A DNA stretch of 57,108 bases from positions 53,613 to 110,720 of the forward strand of contig NW_014578084.1 of assembly GCF_000485595.1 (NCBI RefSeq), in the 5' to 3' direction. The stretch comes from Priapulus caudatus. Its lineage: Eukaryota > Priapulida > Priapulimorpha > Priapulimorphida > Priapulidae. The stretch's first letter is position 1. Each line of letters begins with the position of its first letter. This document shows, one piece after another, positions 1 through 11,159 of this stretch. A program made the position numbers and the translations under genes. The notes under the pieces were generated by a model. That model made no database searches. It had not been told where the DNA came from and saw only the letters and a program-made list of their open reading frames with translations.

Positions 1-74
1 CGCCACATAGCTCTTTCAGTTGTGCAGCTTTTCAACCCCACTTTGCCAGCCCAGTTATACAGAAGGGCAACAGA
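1..74 (-). repeat. DUF4806-like exon repeat, cut by window edge
   Basis: Matches the interior of the dispersed repeat found at 1780-2245, 12030-12510 and 17035-17530. Only the part coding (minus strand) for the segment after the NWAGK motif is inside the window; homology stops abruptly near base 74. Confidence 0.65.
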
Positions 75-1017
75 AGGCATAAATATGCATAAACAGTTTC
101 TGCTTCTGAAACATTATGATAAGTAATATATGAACAATGTATAATCATATATAATGATAATAGCAAATAACTTGCTTCCATTGACTTGTTCAGTACTTAA
201 TTTCTTCAAGCCAAGTTCATTTGTAGCACAGCATTCCATACATTTGTACAACTTCGGTTTTGTGGACATTCTGTAAGCATTACAGAAGGATGTTTCACAA
301 AATGCTCAGCTTTTCATTCTTCACCATGAAATGCTTGAAATTGTTCGTCACCTTCCACTTCATCATTTCCGCTGTGGAAAGTACATTTCAACTGCAACAA
401 TATTTCTCAAGTATTTCTTCATGAAATAGAAAAGATCGTCTACATATCAGCGATATTTCCCATTACAGCTACTATGCTTTATCAATATTAAGTTTTACAT
501 ACTTCTAAAATGTTTGCTAGATTACCTCTGCCATGCGTTTTGGAGGGGACCTTGGCACAACTTGCAGGTGCATGTTACGAATACCTACAGCACAACAGCA
601 AGTGCGCATAATATATTATATATATGAAATCTGGGGTGAAAGAACTTATCAATTCTAAAAAGGATTACACGAGCATAATGCAGTATAATATTAACACATG
701 CACATGTCAACGACTCGTTGTACTCTATTTTTATCAATACAAATATACAATTTACATGAAATACACCACAATACTTTATCCTCCCTATGAATTTTGTGAA
801 TATACAATACATGGTATTCTATATTGGCGATTTCTGGAAATGAAATGAGGAAAGTGTAGCGTCAAGAAACATTTTAAAGGACCGAGTGATCTGGAGGATT
901 AGTTTATTGCTAATTTCTTGGCTTGGCGAGCATTCTTCGTCACTCTCTCCCGTGTTCCTTTTTCCCCTTTTGAGTTACACATGTGTTCGTCAATTGTGGC
1001 TTCGCCACGTTGAATGC
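75..1017. other. No gene recognised; AT-rich spacer
   Basis: AT-rich sequence with many stops in all frames. Overlapping 74-75 codon ORFs on both strands near 585-848 have no recognisable motif and look like chance. Confidence 0.5.
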
Positions 1018-1400
1018 TAATGTCCCAACAGGGATTTCGTTTACACTTTAGGAAGAATAGGACAAATAACGAAATTATTCACCACGTTTAGTAAATTTGG
1101 GGAAAATATTGCCAAGAAATTCGTCAATTCATATTTGCAAATGACACCACTGCATTACTTGATATTGCTGTGGTATACACAATAACTCATGAGTGTATAA
1201 TAATAACGTATTAGCCTATTCACTTTAAAATCCTCATGAAGTATGTATTGTAATCATCATAGAATACCGTTTGTTTTCTGATTCTTTAAAACATTGATTC
1301 ATTAATTGCGTATATTCATATATACTGTATCTATATGTACAAATGTTCTATATTCTATAAATACTTTAAATCGTCCCTAGTACATTATTTTCAAAGTACA
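1018..1400. repeat. Dispersed AT-rich repeat family 1
   Basis: About 380 bp that recurs at 5635-6015, in part at 7345-7475, and in diverged form at 17570-17800. Shared landmarks are a block starting TGTCCCAAC, a TATTCACCACG block and ATAATAACGTATTAGCC. No coding potential seen. Its identity as a transposon is unknown. Confidence 0.75.
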
Positions 1401-1779
1401 TTATATTACCATGGCATTACCCACCTAGCCACAGCATCGTTTCATAGTTTCTCTTCAACTTGCTAAACCTCTCCCTCTCGTAGTCACAGATGCCATGAGG
1501 CTGGTCTGGTTGTCGATACTCATCACTATCAATCTGTTTCGCTCAGTCTGCGTCGGTGTCTCCCAAGAACTTCATGGTGTGTGCGTTCATTGTCGATTAT
1601 GCTTTAAGCGGGAACATAAAGAAATGCCTTCACACTCACAGCTATCTCAACAATCGTCGGTTTTCATATGCCTCTACTAGTAGTACTAGTTCTATACTAT
1701 TACTATTACTAAGTTCAGTTACCTAGTAACGGAAAAGAATGTCATGCACAAATGACACATCCCCTGACACCTCCTGCAC

Positions 1780-2245
1780 TGCCAACATGTCCTGCCAAAG
1801 TCCTTAGAAACTGGTTGCCAAAGAAATCCCGTCTTCCTCTACGAACCATGCATAAGCGACGGCGGCATCGGCTTCCTGAGCAGGGATCGTTCGCTATTTC
1901 CAGGTTGCGGTCCAGCCATCTCAAACTTGCGACTAATACTGGAAGGCGCCATACTCAGGCGGGCCCAGCTCCATGACAGACGGTTGTTCAGCTCACGCCT
2001 CCATTGCGTGCAGCTGCTGCTGCTGCTGCTCATGCCGCGCACGATTCCAATACATCATCGCTGCCTCGGGAGGCATGTAGTTGGCGAAGCTGACATAGCT
2101 GTTTCAGTCGTGCAGGTTTTCCAGCGACTCTTCCCAGCCGAGTTGTACAGAAGGGCCACCTCCTGCGCTAGCACGTGATTCATTCATCCGCGCACCGCGT
2201 CCTTCAGGTCGCTCCCTGCCGTCATTGCGAAGTGGGCGATCTAGC
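1780..2245 (-). repeat. DUF4806-like exon repeat, copy 2
   Basis: On the minus strand this block reads as a degenerate exon: an AVRG-type segment, an LYN.AGK segment and a Gln/Ser-rich (CAG-type) run, with stops and frame slips. The pattern (x-D-x-K-x-A-V-R, then Y-N-W-A-G-K) resembles the C-terminal core of DUF4806 proteins; this is recognition from memory. Copies occur at 1-74, 12030-12510, 17035-17530, 38505-38674 plus 43386-43690, and 45413-45480. It differs in sequence from the intact DUF4806 gene at 50.7-52.0 kb, so it would derive from a paralogue. Confidence 0.6.
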
Positions 2246-2579
2246 AATACAATTATATTAGAATATCCCTTCGTTTCTGGCTTTCTGCATATAAGCTAGC
2301 TATAACGATATCCACTGACAATTACGTTGATATTTAATGAATCCATATATATCTTCTTTAGAAGATAGTTCGAATACTACATTATGTTTCAGACCATATG
2401 AAATACAATACAATAACAAGAAGCTATGTATTTAGTTTCTCGGCCACAATTTCAGCTGGAATGTATATTGTTATGCAAACACGCAGCTCATGCTTTTCAC
2501 TTCATTTCGACGATTCTCAGTTCTCATGTGGCACGAATGATTCGCTATGCTCGTATATAAATATACCTTCACCTTGCGT

Positions 2580-2909
2580 TTATATCATGATAATGATAAC
2601 AACATGCAGAAATTGTGCCTCACCAAGGTCTGTCTCACTCTCCAGATCAAGCTGGTCGGTAATGTCTCCAGTACTCATTCGTGTTACGTTCTGCGCCCGA
2701 AGAACGCAGTGTGGATAATGAGACGCCACCCCGTTTCTCGAACGATATACTTTACCGCACCTCCGACACGTGTAGTGCGATGGGAAAACACCATCGACTT
2801 TCTGCACGTCACCTTTCCATGATTTATGGAATAAGAATTCCTTACCCCTCTTGCAAAGGCAACAGGTTGTAAATGCATTGAGTGCATACGTCCAGACTGG
2901 GGCGTGCAC
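2580..2909 (-). pseudogene. CCHC zinc-finger fragment, possibly R2-like retrotransposon N-terminus
   Basis: A 109-codon minus-strand reading frame contains a clear CCHC finger at about 2703-2781: CRRCGK, an aromatic-Gly spacer, then HYPHC (C-x2-C-x12-H-x3-C). A further Cys pair (CCLC) lies upstream. Such N-terminal fingers occur in R2-type non-LTR retrotransposons, whose target is 28S rDNA. On this strand, the sequence immediately upstream (3077-3120) is 28S rRNA that stops a few bases before the canonical R2 cleavage site, which fits a 5' junction. No reverse transcriptase follows downstream, so this would be a truncated, dead copy. It could instead be any zinc-finger protein exon. Confidence 0.45.
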
Positions 2910-3076
2910 CTTACCAGTTGCGTGTGGAACAAAATCCTTGTGCAGTTGCCTGTCCGAGTCGTGATCATTACAATCAGTCCGGGTATTTTCAGTATAATTA
3001 CTTTGACGAACCGCTTTTTAAAGTGGTACGTCTGGTGAGGCCATAGCACCGCTTTGACAGGGGCTCCCGACCGTGT

Positions 3077-3120
3077 CAGAGTCATAGTTACTGCCGCCGT
3101 TTAGCCGCGCTTCGTTGAAT
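3077..3120 (-). pseudogene. 28S rRNA fragment ending near the R2 site
   Basis: The plus strand reads antisense to the conserved 28S segment around GTAACTATGACTCT. On the rRNA strand, homology ends at ATGACTCT, a few bases before CTTAAGG, the canonical R2 insertion site. Differences from the canonical core include G/C swaps (GCCGCCGTTTAGCCGCGC here for a core with CCC and ACC triplets). Confidence 0.7.
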
Positions 3121-3129
3121 GCGCTTCGT

Positions 3130-3500
3130 TGTGCGGATTCCACTTGCCCACTCCCCACACCCACATTGTTCTATAACATTGTTCTATCGACTAGAGGCTG
3201 TTGACCTTGGACACCTGTTGCGGATATGGGTACGATCCGGCACGAAAATCACACTGTCTCCCTCGGATTTTCAAGGGTCGACGGCAGTGCACCGGACACC
3301 GCAAGAGCCGCGGTGCTTTACGGAAACAACATCCCTATCTCCGGGCAAACCGATTCCAGGGAGTGCGCCCCTTACAAAGAAAACACAACTGTTGCCGGGA
3401 CTAGCGCCGACGTCTCCGAGTTCGTTTGCGTCACCGCACTCGACCCCGAAGGGCATGTCTCACTTCTCGAAGTCTCAGCTTCTCACAGCACCCTGCAACC
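3130..3500 (-). pseudogene. 28S rRNA pseudogene fragment
   Basis: Antisense 28S: the landmarks CTACATTGTTC, AGAGGCTGTTGACCTTGG and TGCGGATATGGGTACG are diagnostic of the 28S central domain. The fragment continues to the equivalent of the CATCTC segment near 3470. It is joined to the preceding 28S piece with several hundred bases missing, so it is rearranged and cannot be a functional rRNA. Open frames here (3119-3522) are artefacts of rRNA composition. Confidence 0.85.
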
Positions 3501-3824
3501 CCTTGTAATGCATCTCATTTGATATGTATGAAAGAATGCTTGGCAAGACCTACAAACGACATTTTATAACTGCGTAAGTAATTGAAATCGTCGAGTATAC
3601 GAGAGTTTTGACGCGAGGTAATGGCTCAGTAAGCGATGGGTGTAATGATGCGGATATCGCGAAGCCACCAGGCGAGGGAGCCAAGCCACCGAGCAGGGGG
3701 AGGGTGTGCGATGGGGGTGTTGACTGTTCACCCTGCCGCACGATGGACATTTCGCAATTATTACACTAAGATGGAGCGACCCGAGGTGAAATTGTTGGAA
3801 ATGTAGGAAAAACTAACGTTTGCC

Positions 3825-3895
3825 ATGGGGCCGCTTGGGGGGGTACATCGTTCGAACCCCCCCCCAACCCACCATGGCTACGGGCCTGTAACCCC
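3825..3895 (-). repeat. G-run/C-run dispersed repeat, end fragment
   Basis: Contains GTTCGAACCCCCCCCC and, read on the minus strand, the GGCCCGTAGCCA start seen also at 20640-20960 and 37875-38200. Orientation is opposite to those copies. The run pair could form a hairpin or G-quadruplex. Confidence 0.6.
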
Positions 3896-3899
3896 TAAC

Positions 3900-4603
3900 A
3901 CTATTCTGCTCATATATATGTATATATGATGAATAACACCAACGTGTAACACAGGGTTGGGAGTTTGACGGTAGACATTCATATTATCAATCATCATGCG
4001 TTCAATTCGACCAGTGTTTAAACCTATAGTGATTTACACAAACTTACAAACACTTTTCATGGCCACAGGTTACGTCTACATTGCAACCCGCCAAAACATC
4101 ACAAACATAACACAGTCCGGTTGTTGACCTTAAATATTTCAACACTTCTTCAATTCATTTCTAGTCGAGCTTCCACTTTCGAAACAAACTCTAACAGTTC
4201 AATTGCATTACTTCGTATTGCGCACTGCTGCTGTAGTTCACATGTGTGCAGTGTGCTCGCTTGTTCACACAGCCAAGGTGAGGTTACATGTGAGTGTCAC
4301 AGTTATTTCTTCTTAGATCTCTACCACATCACCATTGACTTATTATGCATTGCCATGTGTCATTATACAGCTAACTGTTTACTTCCAACGTGACATTTCA
4401 ACGGTTTTTTCTTCTTCGTTTTCTCTCGCGTGTGAGTTGTGTTGTGTGGGGGTGTTCAGATGAGGCCATTGTGCAAACGTAGCATCGCACAGATCGCGGG
4501 TGCCACAGAAGTGCGGGTGATGAGCAGCGACGTGAGGGCTTGCTCTCTCTCCTTGCTCCTGGCCGTCTTCGGCTTCCCTGCTACCCAACTGTGAAAATCT
4601 TGC
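3900..4603. other. No gene recognised
   Basis: Short ORFs only, no motif or repeat partner noticed in the window apart from TA-rich runs near 3913-3930. Confidence 0.4.
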
Positions 4604-4960
4604 ACCACACCCGTCAAGCTAATACGATTTCTTGCCCGTGTGAGTTTCTCGTCCGGATTTTGACGTTACACTCACGAGAAAAGGCTTTCATCACAATTCA
4701 CACTCATACGGTTTCTTGCTAATGTGAGGAACGTTCCCTGTGAAGCGACCAGCAATGGCACCGTTCACGCACATCCACTGGGGAATGCCTTCCTGCTCAC
4801 CGTCTTCTTCTCTCACCGTCTTCCGGTGTTAAAACGATTATCCCGGTCGTTACGTGCGTAAACTCGGCAAATATTGCATCCGGTCCGCGCGTCATGTTCG
4901 AAAGGACGCGACACCACTTAGTCCCAGCTTCTCCGCTAAGCTGTTAACGCGATGTACAGT
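4604..4960 (-). pseudogene. Degenerate C2H2 zinc-finger fragment
   Basis: On the minus strand this reads KKPYECEL, then after a one-base slip a C-D-E-S segment, and finally HTGKK, the typical linker between C2H2 fingers. The frame is broken by adjacent TGA codons. A related copy lies at 16480-17010 in the same orientation. It is a remnant of a poly-zinc-finger exon; no target can be inferred. Confidence 0.55.
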
Positions 4961-5634
4961 TGAGGTTCATGGAAGCTACGGCACGGATGCTTCCTGCAGC
5001 AAGCGAGTGACGGTTAGGTAGGTGCGATACTTCAAAGACTGTTTTTTCCAAGGTGTTCATAAGGTTTTTACAACGTCCACAACAACTCTTAGCATAATTC
5101 CCTACACAATATGTAACATAAATAACGATAATAACATTTAAATAGCATCACGCAATTACTTAAGGTTCTAAGTTGACATATGATATAGTCAATTCCATAA
5201 CTATACATGTCAATTGATAATAGAGAAACATCTATAATACCATATAGGTATGCAACGTCGTCATAGCGTTGTTTAAACCTTACTACATAACGTTGTCGGA
5301 AGGTTCGCATGTTACGTTTCTATAACGTTGCTGCAACCTTCTTCCTCACCCGACGAAACTACAGTAGGGTTCATGAGGGCGCAATGACTCCTATTAATGA
5401 ATATTGAATTCGACGCTGGCTGTCTCTAAGCTCGTCGTCCGCTCCCTCACGGGTATCGAGGCGAACTGTCATGGATCGTCAGTGTTAACAGAGCAATATT
5501 TCCGACGTTCCTTCAATCCTTGCACACATACCACAGATTAATGTCAATGTATTGTATGCAATATGAAATCATATAACATACACTTACTTTCTATTCAGTA
5601 CATAAATGTAGCCATTATACACCTTTCATCGTAT
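4961..5634. other. No gene; includes a short block shared with 22960-23030, 37020-37090 and 46405-46460
   Basis: Around 5400-5480 a block containing AAGCTCGTCGTCCGCTCC and CACGGGTATCGAGGCGAA recurs at the listed places, each time beside a different neighbour. On the minus strand it can be read as FASIPV.ERTTSL. Function unknown. Confidence 0.5.
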
Positions 5635-6015
5635 TGTCCCAACGGGGATTTCGTCTACAGTTTAGGAAGAACAGCAGAACTAACGCCATTATTCACCACG
5701 CTTAGTAAATTCGGGCCAAATATTCGGCAGAAATTCTTCAATTCATATTTCGAAATGATAACAGTGCATTACTTTATATTCGTGTGGTATACAGAACAAC
5801 TCATCAGTGTATAATAATAACGTATTAGCCTATTCACTTTACAATCCTGATTAAGTACCTATTGTAATGATCATAGAATGCGGTTTGTTTTCTGATTGTT
5901 TAAAACATTCATTCATTCATTGCCTATATTCATATATACTGTATGTATATGTACAAATGTTCTATATTCTGTAAATAGTTTCAATGGTGCCTAGTACATT
6001 ATTGTAAAAGTACGA
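5635..6015. repeat. Dispersed AT-rich repeat family 1, copy 2
   Basis: Second copy of 1018-1400 in the same orientation. Divergence is older than in other pairs, but C/G exchanges are still prominent among the differences. Confidence 0.75.
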
Positions 6016-7344
6016 TCTAGATGGCAGCCTTCCAGATCAATCCGAGTTGAACCACTTCGTGTACTTATCACAATAACCGACAGACGACTTTTTGGTAAAG
6101 TTCATCTTTCAGAATTTGTACATGACATTTCTTATCAAGGGCTAGGTTACAACAATAACGTACCTAAACATCTTTCGCAACATCCCGTAAACATCCATTA
6201 CCATTCACAACCCTTCTAGCAGCTGCTTCCATAATTTCAGCACTTCTATTCCCCCTATTTGTCTTTCGCTGGTACTTTCGGGGCATGATGTGTTAACCTG
6301 AAAAGAAGGGGTAACTTCTTACATACCTGGGGTAAATTCATACATGTGTAACAACTAGCCCCGACACAGGATTTGTAAGCATTTGCACGTGTACAGTCAA
6401 AACAGGTCATGGCCACAACCGTACGTTTTGTACAATCGAACGTCACTACATACACTTCCTATGGGCCTACAAATCACTGCATTGCATCCATAACTGCCGG
6501 AGTTCTAAACACATTGTTTTTTAGTCAAAAATGTCAGTTTCACGGTAAGATATCGCTTTTTGTGTCTTACCTTGTCTGCAAAACTGCGACCAATGCCAAT
6601 GCCTAGTGCAGTCCTGTTGTGCTCAAGAAAGCTTTCATGTGTTACAGTCATGCGCGTCCTGTATCACTCTAAGGTGGAAATAATGGCCTTCTAACAACTT
6701 GCCCGTGTAACAACTACACCCGGTCTCCCCTACATGTAAAACGTTAATATCTCTTCACGTTGAAACTAAAATAAGCACATGAATTTAACTTGAAGTGTAA
6801 AGATTAACATATTCTTCTTATATCGGAAACTAGCCGTGCCACATGAACTGCAATGCTTGCTGATCAGGCGTTCTTTGCTTTGCTACTGCGCCTCTTCCCT
6901 CTGTGTGACAAGCCACGTCCTTCACACTTTGACGTCCACTCTTTATTAAATATCATGCTATATTGCAACTTTTGACTAATACTATTTAACTATTTCCTCT
7001 ATTCTAACGATGATATGAATTGTAATGCTACAGTACTTTCGACAAATAGCAACACGTAGGTCGCTACATACGAATAGGAAGGTATTCCACATATACCTTC
7101 ATCTGTAGGCATTGCATGTTATGGAAATGCTGCGCCCATTTTGACGCACACACATACCTGTTATGTCAACATCAGGCACGACTTTGACAATCAATGAATA
7201 ACATTGGCCTGATAAAGACCATACAATGAAGTCACAGCAAACTGGCTGTCTGCCACCACACTTCGTGAACTTCACAAGGTATTTCAAGCAAAACGTCACA
7301 TCACATTTCATGTTTTTCAGCAATTATGTTGCAGCTGTGCACCA
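6016..7344. other. No gene recognised
   Basis: No ORF over 75 codons and no familiar motif. A Cys-rich 74-codon minus-strand frame at 7099-7323 has no recognised spacing. Confidence 0.4.
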
Positions 7345-7475
7345 GCAATAATAACACTGCATGACTTTATGTTCCTGTGCTATACACAATAACTGATCAG
7401 TGTATAATAATAACCTATTAGCCTATTCACTTTACAATCGTCATGAACTATGTATTGTAATGATCATAGAAAGAC
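7345..7475. repeat. Dispersed AT-rich repeat family 1, partial copy
   Basis: Contains the TATACACAATAACTGATCAG and CTATTAGCCTATTCAC landmarks of 1018-1400, followed by a block (about 7474-7512) that reappears next to 28S sequence at 17777-17815. Confidence 0.6.
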
Positions 7476-8294
7476 ATGATTGAAGTGTTGCATCATGTAT
7501 GAGTTATCCCGACGAATGTGAAGATGCTCGAGTGATTTCAACGCATCTATGCATTCCTCCCACTCGATGTTCTGTTGCACTGGTAGTGGTTCATCCGAGT
7601 CAGACGTTTGCGTGATGACATTCGTGAGTACGAGTTGCGCTGGCTGTCTGCGCTGAAGCTGGCAATGACGCGACATATGCCCAGGGTGTTTACATTAATG
7701 ACACATCGGGTGCTTGTCCGGTGTGTATGCATAGCGTGTGTTTCATTGAGCGTACGCTGGCAGCCTTTCTTCATTAAACTGTGTCTGTGCATAGCGAGCC
7801 GTTTCCGATGGAAAGACGTTCCGTGCGCTGTACTGCTGCTGAGCGGCTCGGTAATTCTTCAACGGCCCCGATTTATAAGACAAACGATAACGATCACCCT
7901 GTCTCGGACTAGCCATACGTGAATTATAGCGTGTCGGTTGTGCTTGGAACTGCCTATGGTTTATGTTAGTAGGACTACGCGCCTGTACATTGTCACCTAC
8001 TCCATTAGCCTTACGAGTTTCAGTAAAATCTGCCAGGATTTCTCTGAAATCCGCAATTTCCTGCTCAACAGTTTGTCAGGCTGTAATTTGTGAAACGTCA
8101 GAGATTTCAGGCTTCGATGATCTTATTTTCACTTCAACAGCTACCGCGCCCTCGTCATTTGCAATTTGAACTGCCTCAATCAATGATGACGGTTTGTTTC
8201 TTACCAAAGTTATTTGTAAACGATCATCTGCAAGTGCGTCGATGAACTGTTCGATCAGACGCGCATTATGAATTACATCTTTGTCTGTAATCAC
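7464..8294 (-). pseudogene. gag: Ty3/Gypsy gag remnant with CCHC knuckle
   Basis: Read on the minus strand, 8294-8076 encodes LIEQFIDALADDRLQ followed by a segment ending in an EAVQIA-type helix, typical of the Gypsy gag C-terminal capsid region. Further downstream (about 7700-7665) lies C-x2-CKHPGHMSRHC, a retroviral-type zinc knuckle. The two parts are in different frames with stops between them, so the gag is dead. No LTR, pol or primer site was found beside it. The fragment abuts the segmental duplication that begins near 8351. Confidence 0.75.
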
Positions 8295-8350
8295 TCCGAA
8301 CGCTATGTGTGCATGTGCCTCTATACCTCCGGTAGTCCTCTAGAGAGGCG

Positions 8351-9495
8351 GAGCCGGGTATACCTCCGTGGTCGCGACGTTTTCAAATGTATAGTTCAAC
8401 GGCGATGTTGCCAGCCGACACTGCACTTCCCACCCCTGTCTACTCCTTGGAGTGTTTTATTAGGCAGTAACCCTGAGAGACGCGCTACCGGGAAGGCGAT
8501 ACTGCTACGTAGCTGAGGTCTGTAGCGGTGCAGGATATCACGAGAGCAGTAAGAGTTGCGCAGGTTATTACGGGTAAACTGTAGCTGACTGTGCAAACGA
8601 GATCTAGTATATACGAATATGTATATTAGAATATACAGCAGGACGCGTTTGCAACGTACGTAGACAAATCGGAATAGCCCCAATTCTGAGATTTCCTATA
8701 GAATAAACTGCTAGCACGACCTCTGTTTCAGTTACACACTCACAACCACAAAAACGAACACAAGGTATCCATGATTATATCTAGCACTCTTATATTATGC
8801 GTACCCTTTACTTAATAACTCGTACTTAATAATAGATCTAACATATAAGAAATACACATAAGACACCTAACCCGGTGTTCAGTAAATACAAAACTAGATT
8901 GATGACTCATACTTTTGCAAATAGCCGACTCGATTGCTGTAAATATTTACGGATATAACAAAAACTATACGAGTATAAATAACTGGGCAAATACAAAACT
9001 GAATGTGCTTAATAGCATGGAGTGTGTAACAAACACGAATTTACACACCAATCATTAAGGTTATTATCAAAGTACACATCCAAACACGCAGTTAAGCACA
9101 TACAGAAGATTATGCAAAATATGATATAATCCAATACTACGAACAGTAAACAAACACGGAACCATTGCCAAGTGATACAGAACGTTGCAGACAATGTATC
9201 ATACAAGGCTGTAGAACAATGAATACACACATGAAACGCTGCAGACATTGATATAACACTAGTTGTCACACAGGCCATACAGTATCTCGACTTCGTCATC
9301 ATCAGAGACATCTAGAGGCGTCTCCAGCACGAGCGGAATTCCATCAAACCGTGGGTCGTTCATGAGAAACTGAAATCCTGCAATTCCTATGTGACCTTTA
9401 CCAATGTTCTCGTGCCGGTGGAGGTGACAGCCCAGGGCACCTGTATTAACAACAATGTCATCAACAAATGGCACGACAGGCAATCAGCGTTACTA
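8351..9495. repeat. Segmental duplication, copy 1 (partner 54599-55738)
   Basis: About 1.14 kb, nearly collinear with 54599-55738, starting at GCCGGGTATACCTCCG and ending just after the last endonuclease IV exon at CGTTACTAAA. In the part I aligned (to about 9060) roughly 18-20 differences are C/G exchanges and only about six are transitions. Beyond the right end copy 1 continues into the intron of the endonuclease gene, whereas copy 2 switches to the tyrosine recombinase gene. Confidence 0.9.
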
Positions 9496-9970
9496 AAGTA
9501 AGCTGATAATATTGACACACTCACATACTACACAATTGGCAAACGTACAAACAAGATTAACCCCAAAAGCACTGAGAGTAAATGTGCCATCACAAATGAC
9601 GCACCAACATTCAACAGTGAAATACAACGGAAATACGCAAATTCACAAGCACCATTATGATTTTGTCATCACGTGACGATGCGGATGCAGTCGTCAAATG
9701 CCTGCGCATTACATTCCGACCAGTGAGGAATGCTAGAGGCACAGAAACCTCTGAGTCGGTGGCGTACGTTCCGGGAGAGAACGTCTGTCTCACCTTTGGA
9801 GTCGTTCAGGTGAACGGCCTTGAGGTAGTTCATCCCGATGACGACCTTGAACTCATTCATCATGGCTTCGTATCCCAGCTTCGTCGCAAGGTCATGACCT
9901 GCGGCGAACGCGTGACACGTGTCCAGGCACACGCCAATCCTAGACTGGTCCTCGACTTTGTTCGGACTTC
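9259..9970 (-). CDS. Endonuclease IV (APN1/Nfo-type AP endonuclease), two 3'-terminal exons
   Basis: Exon 9970-9794 encodes SRIGVCLDTCHAFAAGHDL and ends in VHLNDSKG; exon 9440-9259 encodes GALGCHL, RHENIGKG, a MND.RF.GIPLVLETP motif and the C-terminus LYGLCDN. These are the zinc-ligand motifs of endonuclease IV, which cuts DNA 5' to abasic sites. Splice sites are good: acceptor CAG/GA near 9970, donor G/GTGAGA at 9793, acceptor AATACAG/GT at 9441; the phase-1 join gives HLNDSKGALGCHL. Upstream of 9970 no N-terminal exons were seen; instead repeat family 2 begins. In the family the motif is DRH with Asp and His both binding zinc; here it is HRH (CAC for GAC), while the 55.6-kb copy keeps DRH. 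So this gene is partial and probably inactive unless exons lie elsewhere. Confidence 0.85.
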
Positions 9971-10039
9971 CTGCCTCGTCTCATCTCTATGTATATAACA
10001 ATACTTCATTGAAACATTTGTGGTGTACCTCAATGATGT

Positions 10040-10550
10040 CGTAATGAAATACCTTTTTTCACTCTCATGCCATTGCAGTTCCACCTGCCTCGCGTAGACG
10101 TATTCGTTTAATGTTTTAGACGACATGACTTCACAAAGTATATGTGGCAGTATACATTCGAAATACTTCTACAACACTCGAGTAATTTCCTAAACATAAG
10201 CTGTATTAGTGATGGATTTTGGGGGTCGTCAGGTGGGCATCAATATGGATTTGATAGCCGTTCCCCCACTGTGCTTGCTCATCTTCCTTTGCATGTTACA
10301 TGACCTCTCGTGGTTGTAGCGAACTCTTGCATTCTTTGCTTTAGCACGAGTATAGAAATGATAATAAATTATGCGTACATTGACTGATGAAAACTTTTAT
10401 AGAACGATGTTGGTTTTATGAAGCATGTTACGCGTAGCTATGTCAATGTGTGTCACTTGTTTGAATAAGTTATGCATCATCTCTATCATTCATGGAAATA
10501 GTTCAATCTTCCAAGTGGCTTTCATCGTACTTCCACAATGACTTGCACAA
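10040..10550. repeat. Dispersed repeat family 2, copy 1
   Basis: Shares its length with 13245-13670 (landmarks ATATGTGGCAGTATACATT, CCGTTCCCCCACTGTGCTTG, TTACATGACCT) and its left end with 11430-11600. Non-coding. Differences between copies are again rich in C/G exchanges. Confidence 0.8.
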
Positions 10551-10555
10551 TTCTT

Positions 10556-11155
10556 TCAAACATTGTCCACTGCTAACTCATCACACTGGAAGAACATGTT
10601 CCTATGAAGAACAGGAATGCGCCCAAGCCCACTTTGAGGTTGCACTTCGTAAACTCGGGCATCCTCCGAGATCCTCCTCGTCACTACATCACTGTTCTGT
10701 TGCCAGTAGCATCTTACTTTTCCTGCTCCTCCCCGCTCATTCAAATTACGTACCACAACCCTGTCTCGAGTCTTAAATGTCGAACTCGTAAATCCCTTGT
10801 CATATTGTCTTTTGCACTTGTCGGCGGCGTTTTAAGCCTTTTCTTGTGCCATCCGATATGTCTCCTGCATTGCTTGCAACCACTGTTGTGCGGTCCCTCG
10901 GCCCCGGCAGTGCAAGCCAAATAAGAAAGGAACAGGTCATCTCGGCGAAAGATTCTACAGTAACCGAAACGCTGAGCATCCGGTAGCCTCATGCCTAGTG
11001 CAATTGTATGGAACAACCAGACGGTTAACCTGAGTGTTCCAGTCTGCTCTCTGTTTCCCATCTAAACTTCCGACCATTATTAACAAGGTGCAATTCATCC
11101 TGTCGCACTTCCCGTTCCCTTTACGGTGATAGGGTGTTCTTTTGCAATGAGCCAA
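10556..11155 (-). pseudogene. pol: Ty3/Gypsy integrase C-terminal remnant
   Basis: Minus strand 11155-10955 reads KRTPYH.KGNGKCDRMN, ADWNTQVN and YNCTRHEATG.SAF, the end of the integrase catalytic core with its flanking helix. After a frame change, 10756-10556 reads VRNLNERGGAGKVR, a W-containing loop, VYEVQP and LHRN, the GPY-type C-terminal domain. The catalytic-core Glu is replaced by Asp (KCDRMN), itself a possible C/G change. Frames are broken and the rest of the element is absent. It is not collinear with the gag remnant at 7.5-8.3 kb, since integrase lies upstream of gag here. Confidence 0.8.
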
Positions 11156-11159
11156 TCCT

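Noticed and set aside
3835-3895. tRNA-like B-box (GTTCGAACC) as a tRNA or SINE
   Set aside because: No A-box or acceptor stem; the motif belongs to the G-run/C-run repeat.
7464-11155. One large minus-strand Gypsy element covering gag (7.5-8.3 kb) and integrase (10.6-11.2 kb)
   Set aside because: On the minus strand integrase would precede gag, and a host-type endonuclease IV gene lies between them.
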